Source: Amoebophrya sp. A120 (lineage: Eukaryota > Sar > Dinophyceae > Syndiniales > Amoebophryaceae). Taken from it: a DNA stretch of 64,000 nt. The stretch's first letter is position 1. Every line of letters begins with the position of its first letter. A model generated the notes under the pieces. That model had not been told where the DNA came from. It did not search any database and saw only the letters and a list, made by a program, of their open reading frames with translations. The position numbers were made by a program, and so were the translations under genes. The DNA is taken from positions 11,624,177 through 11,688,176 of the forward strand of contig CAJINV010000004.1 in the NCBI GenBank assembly GCA_905178155.1, written 5' to 3'. Positions 20,901 to 30,200 of this stretch are shown one piece after another.

Positions 20901-23900
20901 ACTTCCGGTAATCGTTGGTTTCGAGCAGCCGCTCGTACAGTTGAAAGTGGATGTATTACGGTGAAAAATGCCCCCCACCCCGGAAATTGCAAAAATTTGT
21001 GATGCGAAGTTTCCAAATGAAAACTTTTTGTTCTAGTCGTGTATCGCATCCTCGCTTGCATGACAAGCGCCGCTCTTGCTGGGGTCTTTTGCAATACAGA
21101 TTTTTGCTATTCACCATTGGAAACCTGTGGCGCTGATAGATGCAAGAGGGCGAGTGTTTCATTATTTGGAAAGGTTTGCAATACAAATGCTCCCAAGTTC
21201 GGGGGTGGGGGCATTTTTCATTTTGATAGGATGCAGAACGCGACCGGGTGCCGGGGGTCCCCGTCCTGCCCGATCAGAAGCACGTCTTTCTTCTGCGCCG
21301 CGCGTTGGCGCGAGAAGTCCGTGGCCAAAACGTGGGACTTGTACTTGCGCACCGCGCGCTGGTTTTCCGCTCGGGTGTATCACACAGAAAAAAGCTCTAA
21401 GGGCATATTTTTATTTGTAATGCAAAAATAAATACACAAAAAAATCTGCATTGCATATCCGAAACAGCATGCTATGGGGCCACCCATGACAAGTTTTTCT
21501 GTGTATTTATTTTTGCATTACAAATATGCCCTGCCAGCTTTTTTCTCTGGGATAGGGTGAGCTGCTTATTCGGCCGCGAGTTGTCGTCGGGGTTGTACTA
21601 TCAAATGCAAAAGTGTCTGGGTCCGGAAAAATACAAACTTGTGACGCGCATTTCAGAACACAGAAAAATTTCTCATGCATGGGCAGCAAAAGCTGCCCGC
21701 TTTCTGCCACCAAAGTGGGGGACTTGTCATGCAGATTCGGCATTGCGGAAGCTTCTGGAAACCTGTCATGCTAGAGCTTCCATGCCAGACCTTCTGTGTC
21801 ATGTAAAAACAGCATGACTCTTCCAGACCCAGACATTTTTACAGTTGATATGTACACATTCAGCAGGCGGAGCCTCGCGAACTCGGCCACGGAGCTGAAG
21901 CCGAGGTCCTTGGTCGAGGGCAAGTGGCGGTGCATATCACAAGGAAAAATCCCCCCTCCCCATATCGAAAGGGAGTTTCTGATGCTGGATTTGCGTATAC
22001 AAATCAGGTCTGTCTTGCAGTAGAGGACCGCAGGCTCCTACCAAGCCTGAATAGAAGCGAGCTTTTGGCCTAGGTGCTTAGCATGAGAAACGTCTATGCT
22101 GTAGGCCCAACAGCATCACAAACCGCCTGCATAATGCGGCAGAGCCTTCGGAGTTGTCTTCTTGCAAGACAGACGTGATTTGTGGTCTCAAATCAGCAAT
22201 ACAAATTTTCGGAAACATACCTTTTCGATATGGGGAGGGGGGATTTTTCCTCTCAATAGTGCATCAGGTCCACGATGCGGGCCTCGAGGGTCCGCACAAA
22301 TTGGGGCAGTTGCAGGGTTATCAAATGTAAAAATGTCTGGGTCTGGAAGATTGCCAGGGTTGTCATGCACATTTTGCATGACTCCTGATGTCTGTGATGC
22401 ATGCCCTAGCATCACAGATTTTGTGAGGGCTTCCTGATGCCTATACCGCATGACAAATGCTCTTTCCGTGTAGCGAAACTTGGAGTCTCTTTCCTGCTCA
22501 TGCAATACAGATTTTTTTAGAATCCAAAATCAGCATGACAATTTGGATTCTTCCAGACCCAGACATTTTTACAGTTGATAAGGCTGGTGTTGCGGTAGTC
22601 GTGAAGGGGCAGCAAGCTGAGGTACACGTGCTTCCGCAGCAGCGGGTGGGGCAACCAGTTCTCCGCATTTTCGGCGGCCTCGTACTCTATCCATTGCAAG
22701 TATGTCTGGGTCCGGGAGATTGACTTGTCATGCTCTGCTGAAAGGAGAAAATAAAAGATCTGTCATGCATGTTGCGCTACCACGCTGTTGCGCTACCGGG
22801 CTGTTTTAATGTACTTAACGCAAAACGCAGCCGCTCATGCAGTTTACGCAAGACCTAGTCGCTCGGAAACTTGTCATGCGCGTCCCCATATTGGAGGTTG
22901 CTTACGATTCGCAAGCTAGCATCACAACTTTCCAGACCCAGACATGTTTGCAAGGCATATACTCCAAGTGCGAGCGATACTTCTTTAACGCCTTGTGGAC
23001 AAACTCTTTGTATCCAATGCAAATATGTCTGGGCCTGGGAGATTGCGAGATTTGTCATGCTAGTCTGGCATGACTCTAAACTCTGTATTGCGTGGCCGCG
23101 CAGGGCTCCTCTCGCATGCAAAAACGCAGTTTCTCATGCGGGGTACGCAACTCTGAACCAGGGAAAAACTTGTCATGCTTGGCAGCGCATTACAGCGTAG
23201 CCAACATATTCCCTTCCGTGCATCACAAGTTTCCAGACCCAGACATATTTGCCATCCATAGTTTCCCCGGGTCTGAAAGCTGCTGGAACTCCTGCTTCGC
23301 TCGCAACGTGTTTTGTGCAGGGTTGGAAAGGGACGACGCTGTATATCAAAGTGAAGAAAGCCCCCTCCCCATATCGAAAACGAAATTTCTGATGCTGTAT
23401 TTCAGTACACAAATCAAATTTGTGCTGCAATAGAGCACTGCACGCAGCTCCCAAGCCTAGGAGGGGGCCTCGTGGCGCAGGCGCCTAACATGGTAGACGG
23501 CTGCCCCGTAGGCCCTACAACATTACAAATCGCCTGCATAACGTGCCGGGCAGCCTGGCCTTGCCTTCTTGCAAGACAAACGCGATTTGTGGTCACAATC
23601 TGCATCACACATTTTCAGATGGATGCGCTTTCAATATGGGGAGGGGAGATTTTTCCTCACGATACTATACGGGCAGACCAGACCCAGGAAAGGGACGGCA
23701 TCGTGTTGACCGTGTACTGTGCACCCACGCCGCCGGCGCCTGCCTTTCCAGCATCTGACCCAGCATCGGCGTGTTGTTCTGGCACTCCTGCACTCGTCTC
23801 CTTGCCCTTGCCCGCCTGCTGGTCCCCGCGATCAAACACAGGCAACGTCGAGAAAGTTTCGTTGGTTTCGGGAAGGAAGTAACGCTTCGCCCAGCTGCCG

Positions 23901-26127
23901 CCGGTCATGGTAGTATGAAAAAAGTGCAGCAGGTTGGGAAATCTGTGAGCGTGTATCGGCAACCGAAGCGTAATGCCGCTTTGCCGCGCGTCCGCGACAA
24001 GATCTTTCGCGGCCGTAAGGAAATCCATCAGCTCGCTGATGAAGGCCGATTCGCCCGCCTGCACCGAGGCCACCACCGCGTTATGCGCCTCGCGCCTCGT
24101 CTCGTCTTGGTGCTCAATGATTTGCCCGATGCGCTCGACGCGAAGAAAGTTGGACACCAGTGCGAAGAGCCCGAGCGTGGAAAGGGAAGGGGAAAGTATG
24201 TACCCGGCAATCAGGCCGTGACCACTTTCGATGGACATGATGGTTCCGAGCCAGGAGCCGATCACCATCGGGAGGTGACCCAGGGGAAAGAAGAACAGCA
24301 GAAAAAACAGCACTCCGTACTGTACCGAGTAAATGGAGATGCCCTTCAGGATGAGCACGAGGTAGTTGAGCGATTCCTGGATGTCCCCGCTGGTGTGCCG
24401 GTCCAGCGCACGTCCCTGGCGCACGATCGAGGGCAGCAGGCTGGAGCACCATTCTTTAATCTGCAGGATGCGCAGGGTGCTGTTGGTTTCGTAAACCCAC
24501 TCTGGCAGCTTGCTTCGCCAGAACGCCTCGGTCATCCACCGTGGCGTCAGCATGGTACCGATGCGATGAGCGAGGCCTTGGAACATAGTCGTCACCGTTG
24601 TTCCGTTCGAGGTTTGTATCCCACTATCCTCCGTGAACCAGCTGCCCAGCATGCCCCGCGCCCTGCTCGAGAGGGAAGAGAAAATATTATTGGAACTAGC
24701 AGCTCTCGTTGTGATGCTGATGTCCCCGTTGCTGGAAGTATTAAGGTCATTTTTTTGTGCTCCTGTCGACGTCGAACGTACAAGGAGGCTGAGGAACGCT
24801 GCGGCGGTGATATTACTGTCACCAGTAGATGTTGGCACCCCCTCGCGACTGCCACTCTCAGCATCATGTAATACTCCTATTTCTTGTCGCGGTGGTGGTC
24901 TTTTTGTTCCCCATATGGTTGTTTTCTGGTCCACGACCTGTAAGAAGTTGTAGTTGTGGTCCACCACCTCTGCGTTTAATATTGAAGGAGCCGATTCAAC
25001 ATCTTGTTGCTGCGAGGCTGTTTTGGTACTTGTTCTCGGTAGTTTGGAAGATTTTGAAGTTACAATTCTTGCCCCGCGTGCAGTCCTGTCGACGAAAGAA
25101 CTGTCAGGAGGACTTATCAAAAGGAAAAATCCCCCCTCCCCATACTGAAAAGGTATATTTTTGGAAATTTGTAAAGCTGACTTGTGGTCACAAACCGCGT
25201 CTGTCTTGCAAGAAGGCAACTCCGGAGGCTCCGCCGCATTGCGCAGACGGTTTGTCATGCGGTTGGGCCTACAGCGCTGACGTTTTTCATGCTAAGGCCC
25301 TAGGCCAACACCTCTCTACTCACACTTAGTATGGGCCTGCAGTGCTCTCCAGCAAGACAGCTCGGATTGGTGTACACAAATCAAGCATCAGAAATTTCGT
25401 TTTGACAGGGGGAGGGAGGATTTTCCCTTTCAATAGGACTACCTTCGTCCTCCGCCTCGTTACTGAACTCGTCCTGCAAGAAGGTGTTCTCGACCACATT
25501 TTGTGCCAATTTATCTTGCTCGTCGGCATATGAATCATCTTCAAGAATAAAATCTATTTTTTGTCGTGTAGTTCTCTCGTCGTCCTCCATCTCGTCATGC
25601 TTGTTATGTGGTTCTTGTGCTTGTCTTTCTCGCCCAGGATTTTTGGTAATATAGTACTCGTGGTCGTGTGGAAGGACTCCGTCATCCAGAAGCACCCTTC
25701 TCAACTGCTCCTGTCGAGTGGTGTTTAGAATTAGTGTCTCCAAGAAGGAGGACCAAGAGCCAGAGGTTGTGCCGGACAAGTCAACATCTCCAGCAGGAGC
25801 GGGAGTCCTCCCCATTTCATCCTCGCGTAGAAGTTCCTTCGCTTCTTTTTCGCCGAAGAGCAAAGGTGGATCAACATGGTGGAACGACGCAGAAGATGTT
25901 GGCTCTTCACTGGTGTCCTCTCTGTCTGCCCAGTCATCTTCCACAACATCTTTATTGCCTCCGCTGGGTGTTTTTAATACTGAGCTTTTTCCGTCGTAGT
26001 CCACCGTTACCTCCTGCGTTCTTACGAGCTGCTCGCGGTCGCCGCGCACGGCAGTCGCTGAACCAAGGGTCTTTAAGGTCGTCGTGACCGAAAACGCGAC
26101 GAGGCCGGCGGCGCACAGGACGAGCAT
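8925..26127 (-). CDS. Giant two-module membrane protein (2756 aa, 28 introners)
   Basis: 29 exons, high to low: 26127-25436, 25114-23665, 23343-23261, 23010-22960, 22687-22581, 22318-22259, 21934-21851, 21598-21555, 21377-21229, 20953-20870, 20547-20492, 20222-20095, 19815-19179, 18890-18415, 17007-16959, 16645-15972, 15695-15635, 15355-14726, 14427-14140, 13848-13752, 13487-13189, 12870-12232, 11995-11938, 11698-11541, 11219-10320, 10154-10108, 9856-9768, 9501-9250, 8993-8925. With one TSD copy removed per junction this is 8271 nt, exactly 2757 codons. The start is the first in-frame ATG (26127), followed by a likely signal peptide. Hydrophobic segments lie at about 485-560 and 1795-1825. 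Two diverged copies of one module follow them, at about 760-1395 and 1880-2715. They share LRKHVYLSLLPL / LRKHLYLTLLPL, GQDGDPRHPVAFC / GQDGDPRDPVAVC, LDCEVLAPG / VDCEILPSPG, a KPPxYA segment, and a closing C-x5-C segment before a Leu/Asp stretch. Linkers are Ser/Glu-rich. I do not recognise the family and assign no function. Confidence 0.7.
8994..9249. mobile_element. Introner, family A
   Basis: TIRs TATCAAACGCAAAAATG and CATTTTTGCACTTGATA, perfect TSD tcttc. It is the last introner of the giant gene; the 64-nt final exon then reads in frame to a TGA. Confidence 0.93.
9502..9767. mobile_element. Introner, family A
   Basis: TIRs TATCAAATGCAAAAATG and CATTTTTGCATTTGATA, perfect TSD ctcct. Frame kept (GEVRG then DRDNHST). 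Confidence 0.95.
9857..10107. mobile_element. Introner, family E
   Basis: TIRs TATCCTACAGAAAAATAAGT and ACTTTTCTGTGTGATA, perfect TSD gctcg. An internal inverted repeat of about 16 bp (GTGCCACTCTG with CAGAGTGGCAC, near 9932-9965) gives a hairpin in the middle. Confidence 0.88.
10155..10319. mobile_element. Introner, family E, short
   Basis: 165 bp. TIRs TATCACACAGAAAAAAGTAG and CTAGCTTTTTTCCGTGCGATA (core identical, inverted). Flanks cacgt/tgtgt have decayed. Together with 9857-10107 it isolates an exon of only 47 nt. Confidence 0.78.
11220..11540. mobile_element. Introner, family B
   Basis: Left end TATCAAAAGGAAAAATCCCC, right end GGGGGGATTTTTCCTCACA followed by ATA. Perfect TSD gtggt. 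Frame kept (TRHH then LAVFEAL). Confidence 0.93.
11699..11937. mobile_element. Introner, family E
   Basis: Left end TATGGGAGAAAAAAAGTG, right end CAGCTTTTTTTCTTGCGATA. TSD gtgcc/atgca, partly decayed. Frame kept (RFRLH then VFRRDHD). Confidence 0.75.
11996..12231. mobile_element. Introner, family E-like
   Basis: Left end TATCCCAGGAAAACAGTG, right end GCACTTCTTTCTTTGGATA. Perfect TSD gcggg. Excision restores FYHPRKPPYYA, the counterpart of HWYRNGKPPPYA in module 1. Confidence 0.9.
12871..13188. mobile_element. Introner, intermediate between families B and D
   Basis: Left end CATCAAAGTGAAAAATCCCC, right end GGGGGGATTTTTCCTTTTGA followed by TA. Perfect TSD tccgg. The left half carries the CCCACCCC core of family D and the right half the family B end. 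Confidence 0.92.
13488..13751. mobile_element. Introner, family A
   Basis: TIRs CATGGATTGTAAAAATG (T to C at the first base) and CATTTTTGCATTCCATA, perfect TSD tgcgc. Confidence 0.92.
13849..14139. mobile_element. Introner, family E-like
   Basis: Left end TATCCTAGAGAAAAGCAGTA, right end TGTACTTTTCTGTAGGTTGA followed by TA. TSD tggag/tggaa. A (CA)9 microsatellite lies inside at about 14074-14093. Confidence 0.82.
14428..14725. mobile_element. Introner, degenerate family A
   Basis: The left end is clear (TATGCATTGCAAATATCT, GGGTCCGG). The right end is badly eroded (CCAGAGCCAGATCGATACAA ... ATTGATA). TSD cccga/tccga. Frame kept (LFLSLG then LVLAPFL), inside a predicted membrane segment. Confidence 0.78.
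15356..15634. mobile_element. Introner, family C
   Basis: TIRs TATCCTGAGTAAAAACG and GATGTTTTTACTCAGAATA, perfect TSD acctc. Confidence 0.93.
15696..15971. mobile_element. Introner, family A
   Basis: TIRs TATGCATTGGGCATATGTCT and CACATTTGCAACGCATA, perfect TSD cgcac. Frame kept (NDPYGA then GEKKDWVGG). Confidence 0.92.
16646..16958. mobile_element. Introner, family C
   Basis: TIRs TATCCTGAGGAAAAACG and GACGTTTTTACACAGGATA, TSD gtggg/gcggg. Frame kept (MSATR then DTCFIWSC). Confidence 0.9.
16965..17040. repeat. Left copy of a ~70-bp direct repeat spanning an exon-introner border
   Basis: It matches 18090-18160 except for an extra CAATGC. It holds the 3' part of a 49-nt exon plus the first ~30 bp of an introner. 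This copy is the usable exon, because it continues in frame across 16646-16958. Confidence 0.85.
17041..18089. repeat. Insertion of tandem and palindromic repeats
   Basis: Three blocks in order. (i) 17060-17130: an inverted repeat, GACTTTTCTCCTTTGATATC with its complement. (ii) About 17165-17360: some nine copies of a 21-bp unit (CAGAAGGAATTGATGCTAAAA type), which keeps phase and would encode a Lys/Gln/Leu heptad on plus. (iii) About 17690-18000: some eight copies of a 40-bp unit (GCGGAAAGCCCAGGAGAAGG type), a period that shifts frame each time, so coding is unlikely. Between (ii) and (iii) lie several copies of CAAAGGAGAAAAGTC facing its complement. No homologue elsewhere in the window. Confidence 0.8.
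18090..18160. repeat. Right copy of the ~70-bp direct repeat (pseudo-exon)
   Basis: It repeats 16965-17040. Read on minus it would encode NNRMSA and then a TGA at once, so splicing to this copy instead of the left one would truncate the protein. Confidence 0.8.
18891..19178. mobile_element. Introner, family C
   Basis: Left end TATCATTTGTAAAAACGTCC, right end CCCGTTTTTACTCAGGATA. TSD ggcta/gggta. Frame kept (LPLLT then HCLIYDPW). Confidence 0.9.
19816..20094. mobile_element. Introner, family C
   Basis: TIRs TATCCTGGGTAAAAACG and GACGTTTTTACTCAGGATA, perfect TSD ccggc. Splicing at this junction rejoins ALPPAG and ATSSTAG. Confidence 0.96.
20223..20491. mobile_element. Introner, family A
   Basis: TIRs TATCAAGTGCAAAAATG and CATTTTTGCATTTGATA, perfect TSD tgccg. 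Frame kept (PYAVRQ then AGLRFRV). Confidence 0.96.
20548..20869. mobile_element. Introner, family B
   Basis: Left end TATTGAAAGGAAAAATCCCC, right end GGGGATTTTTCCTTTCGATA. Perfect TSD ccggg. Confidence 0.95.
20954..21228. mobile_element. Introner, family D
   Basis: The type member of family D: left end TATTACGGTGAAAAATGCCC, right end GGGGCATTTTTCATTTTGA followed by TA. Perfect TSD ggatg. Frame kept (VAFCI then HFQLYER). Confidence 0.94.
21378..21554. mobile_element. Introner, family E, short and palindromic
   Basis: 177 bp. TIRs TATCACACAGAAAAAAGCTC and GCTTTTTTCTCTGGGATA, perfect TSD gggtg. A second, internal inverted repeat of about 27 bp (ATTTGTAATGCAAAAATAAA with its complement, 21414-21441 and 21499-21526) means most of the element can fold on itself. 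Confidence 0.93.
21599..21850. mobile_element. Introner, family A
   Basis: TIRs TATCAAATGCAAAAGTG and CATTTTTACAGTTGATA, perfect TSD tgtac. Confidence 0.96.
21935..22258. mobile_element. Introner, family B
   Basis: Left end TATCACAAGGAAAAATCCCC, right end GGGGGGATTTTTCCTCTCA followed by ATA. Perfect TSD gtgca. Confidence 0.96.
22319..22580. mobile_element. Introner, family A
   Basis: TIRs TATCAAATGTAAAAATG and CATTTTTACAGTTGATA, TSD agggt/aggct. Confidence 0.93.
22688..22959. mobile_element. Introner, family A
   Basis: TIRs TATCCATTGCAAGTATG and CATGTTTGCAAGGCATA, perfect TSD tactc. Confidence 0.94.
23011..23260. mobile_element. Introner, family A
   Basis: TIRs TATCCAATGCAAATATG and CATATTTGCCATCCATA. 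TSD ctttg/gtttc, two mismatches. Frame kept (SDPGKQ then FVHKALKK). Confidence 0.88.
23344..23664. mobile_element. Introner, family B
   Basis: Left end TATCAAAGTGAAGAAAGCCC, right end GGGGAGATTTTTCCTCACGA followed by TA. TSD ctgta/ctata. Confidence 0.92.
25115..25435. mobile_element. Introner, family B
   Basis: Left end TATCAAAAGGAAAAATCCCC, right end GGAGGATTTTCCCTTTCAATA. Perfect TSD ggact. It is the first introner of the giant gene. Confidence 0.94.
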
Positions 26128-27201
26128 AGTTGTAGGTGGAGCTCTTCTATTTTTCAGGACGTTGCTGCAGGAGGAGCGAGCGCCGGAGGGGGGGAAAAGT
26201 CCTCCACTTCTGGTCGTTTTTCCCGGTCGACGTCCTGGTGCGGCAACGACAAGCTTCCACCTCCTAAAAGATGGCAAGAAGGAAACATTTCCAACAGCAA
26301 GCGGTGGCGATGCCGAAACGAAAGGACCCTAGGATAAGAAGACGACGCTCATGTTTTTCAAAACGACCGTTGTATAAATCTACATCGGATACATCGGAGA
26401 AGATGAAGTCGTGTGATAACGAGGCTGCCGCGGCCTGGAATGGCTCTGGCTGCTGGGCCGTAGTATTTAAGTAGTGTCAATAATAGTTCGCGACGGCTCG
26501 CCAACGCAGAAGCAGAACCAAAATCTCGGTTGCTTTTCTTTCACATATGTCTTTTTCAGAGCTTATCTAAAAATTCGTGAAGATTCTTTCCTGTACCTAC
26601 TGCCGCTCTTTCATCACTCTCGCTCTCTCCAACGCTCAACAAGACATTCGCAAATATTAGAATCAGAACTAACAGGCATAGTTTAGAAATACAGTCAGAT
26701 TAAACAAGTGCTGCAGACGACTGCCTTCAAGCTGGCCGGCATCACAAAGTGACGGAGGGATCGTGGTCACACCCATCCAAATGCGCGTGGTCTTTTAATT
26801 TTGGGAGGTGAAAAATAGTTTCAACAAAATCTGGAATAATAATCATTGTACAAGAGGACACGAATAACAAGATCCTCGACGCCCCTCTCGGTGCTCGAAA
26901 ATGTCAGAAAAGCTGTTGGATTTTCAATTTGTACTTTACAACGTATTTCTTTTAGTAGTGTAATATCATACAGTATCAATCTCTACAGGTGCAATCCTCC
27001 ATATCCATTCGGTTCGGTGTTCTACTTCATGATAACTTAGTACATTATTTGAGCGCTCAGAAATCTTAATTTCGATGTAGTGGTCGCAGAGAATCAATTT
27101 ATTACCAGGCACAAGAACTCATAGAAGGCGATGGGCTCGCTTCTTGTCCTCTTCTCACTGAACAGGGTGTTCATCCTTCCACACCGTCGCGACCACTCAT
27201 A
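26128..27201. other. Intergenic stretch
   Basis: It lies between the start of the giant gene and the stop of the kinase-like gene. A further 50 codons upstream of 26127 are open but lack an ATG, so they are probably leader. No introner end, repeat or RNA gene was seen. Confidence 0.5.
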
Positions 27202-30200
27202 TTATTGAGTAGCTTGCAGCTCCTCTGTGTCGGAAGATACAGGCGCAGCTGCAACCCCCGGCGGTCCTGCAACACTGGTTTTGCTGTTTCCTACCAGCAG
27301 CGGCTGTTCCTCCTCCTCTTCGTATTGGTTTATTCCATTACTGATAGTAGCTATACTTGTTACTGGTGCTTTGTCGCTGGTCATTTTTTCCTTGTCCGCG
27401 TTCGCTCCCTCGCTGTTCGTCCCATTCTGCACGCCGTTCTTGCCGTTTAGCTTCACTTCGTGAGGTATGGATTGCAAATATGTCTGGGTCTGGAAGATCA
27501 CAACTTGTGATGCTGTCTGTGGATTCTAAAAAAAATTTGTATTGCACGACCAGCAAGAGGGGTCGGGTTTGTCCTACGTGGAGAGGGCATTGATTTCTCA
27601 TGCGGTAGAGGTATCACAAAGCCCCCTAAAAATCTGTGATGCTCTGGCATGCATCACAGACATCATGGCTTATGGAAACTATGCATGCCAAATCTAGAAA
27701 TCTTCCAGACCCACACCCAGGCACTTTTGCAATCCATATGAGCGTGTTCGAGGTAGGTGTCGCGGCCGTACCGACGGCTGGTTGCCGTGGATACCAAGTT
27801 TGGGCTCTTCCGGTGCTTGATCAGTTCGGAGACGGAATGCAAACACAAATAGCCGCAGGCGAGAAACCCGAGGAAATTTGTCACCTGCAGAAACAAGATC
27901 GGCACGAAAAACAGGGTCATCCGGAGGGAGAGGAGCAGCATACCTGCGGTGAGCGTGGCCGTATCAAATGCAAAAGTGTCTGGGTCTGGAAGATTGCAAC
28001 TTGTCCTGCTATTAAACCCGAATCATGCAGAAATCTGTGTTGCATGAGTGCCAAAAGCTGCCCACTTTCGACCAAGTTGGGAGGGAGTTTCTCATGCAGG
28101 AGCGGCATGAAAGAGAGCTCACCGACTCTGTCATGCTAGGTCCCGCATTCCAGACCTCATGGGTCATGGAAAACCTGCTGCATCCTTCCAGACCCAGACA
28201 TATTTGCAATGCATAGGCCGTCATAGCGGACCAGAGGTAGGGGCGGAAGATCTTGTGGAACAGGGGCGGGCTCAGGTCCGGGCGGTACCCCGTTACGGAA
28301 AACTCAAACGCGAGCAGCACGCACAGTTCCAGTGGCAGGGAGTTGTACCCGTTCACGAGCGGTGGGTAGAAGGGTCCGGGAATGAAGAAGGAGTTGCGAT
28401 AGAGCAACAGGTTCTGCAACGGGAGATACGAGAGCAAAACAGCCACCCAGCTGAGGACCAGGAGTGGATGCATCATCACTTTTGAAGTTGAATTCTCACC
28501 AGCGGCACTACCAAATGCAAATATGTCTGGGTCTGGAAGATTGCAAGTTTGTCATGCTTGTCTCACACGACTCTTGAATCTGTAATGCGTGAGAAGGAAA
28601 AAAGCCTCTTGCCTGTCATGCAAAAATGTAGTTTGTGATGCAGAAAGCGAAACGGAAACACAAAGGAGCCCAAAAACTTGTCATGCGTGACTGCCTATTG
28701 CAGTGTCCCCGCAATTCATAAATCAGCATCACAAGTTTCCAGACCCAGACATATTTGCAATGCATACGCACTGCGCGGAGTCGACGCCCGGCTACTGGTC
28801 GCGGTTGTGGCGTGGCTCGGCTGCCTTGTAAAATCAAAGGGCAACAACGGTTGGTTTATTTCTGTATCTTGTTCACTGGTTCTTGCACCAGCTTCTCCTG
28901 CTGCACGACTTTCTTGTGGCCCGCCTTGTCCTTCTGCCGTTGCAGCTTCCGTTCCTCTCCCTTCCTTTTTCACGAGGAAAAACACTGCGAAGCACGCGAT
29001 TAGGAACAGAGTAAAGAATCCCATCGGGAAGTAGAACCGTAAATTCAACAAACTTCGCCACGGCGCGTGTCCCTGCGTGGCCGTGGGAACCGGGACCGTC
29101 GCGGTGCGCACGCGTCGGATGTCTTCGCGGGTCGGCACGGTTAGAAACATCTCCCAGTAGAACCAAATATGGTCGGACGTGATCACAGCATCTTCGGTGT
29201 TTGGTATTTTTTGTACTTGCTGGGAAGCAGGAGTAGAACGGGTTCCAGCATTTTCGGTACTTGTTCCAGCTACTCCACGTCCACCTGTATTGTGGTCTTC
29301 ACCCGAGTCCATCAAATTATTTGCTGCAATACTTGTTTTTCGTGATTGATGTAGTTCCATTTGGTGCAGCTCCGCTTCTTCTTGCCCATCGCTCGTGGTC
29401 TTTCTTGCCGTCGCTTTCCCTCCTGCAGCTGCAATCGCTGTCCCCCGCAGATTTGGAGTAGTTGTAGGTGATGCAGCTGCCGAACTAGAGGTCGAAGCAG
29501 GTGCACTGGGTTGCAATAGTACCTGGTCCTCGTTTGGAACGGCGGACCCGGTCGTAGTTCCAGCTCTACTTCCTGCTGGGGTAGCAACATTAATATCCTC
29601 AGTTTTCATCTTGCTCGCGGCTGTAGTGGAGAACTTTGAGAACGTGGTTTTGAGAATGCCGTCCCCGTACTCCTCTCGGAGCTTTTTCCAATCAAAAAAC
29701 ATGAAATAGGTAAAGACCCCCGCGGACCAAATTTTGTCGACCCAGGTCTGCTTGGTTTCCGGGTCGTCGGCGATATCGATCGCAAAGTCCATCAGCGTGA
29801 CCAGCGGCGTCTTCGGGTGCCAGTTAACGACCACATTATGAACTGCAAAAGTATCGCACGCGTATAAATGCACTCAGCATTTCATTTCATTTCATTGAGA
29901 CGAACCCCCTGTGGTCGTCCTCACGGTGTCGTCTTGGCCCTAGGCTGTTTCGGACAGATGTTGGTTGTGTCCGGCAAGAGGACGGCTCTGCATGGGCAAA
30001 TGTTGGTAATGTCCAGCAAGAACTCTCCCGTGGCCCCATTTTCTGCCGGTTTTTGGCTTTCGCCAGGATTACCCGCAACACCACCCGTGGACAGTGAAAC
30101 CCATGGCAGGCTTTCGCCAGGCGGTCCCGGGGAGGCCCTCCTCTTGGCACAATGTCGGTTAGATACCAATTTGCACCCCCCGGAAGCGGATGGTGAGCCG

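Noticed and set aside
8925-26127. Reading the two modules as two separate tandem genes
   Set aside because: No stop codon, ATG with leader, or intergenic gap separates them once introners are removed; the 29-exon sum is exactly 2757 codons. cDNA could still overturn this at the repeat-rich junction near 17-18 kb.
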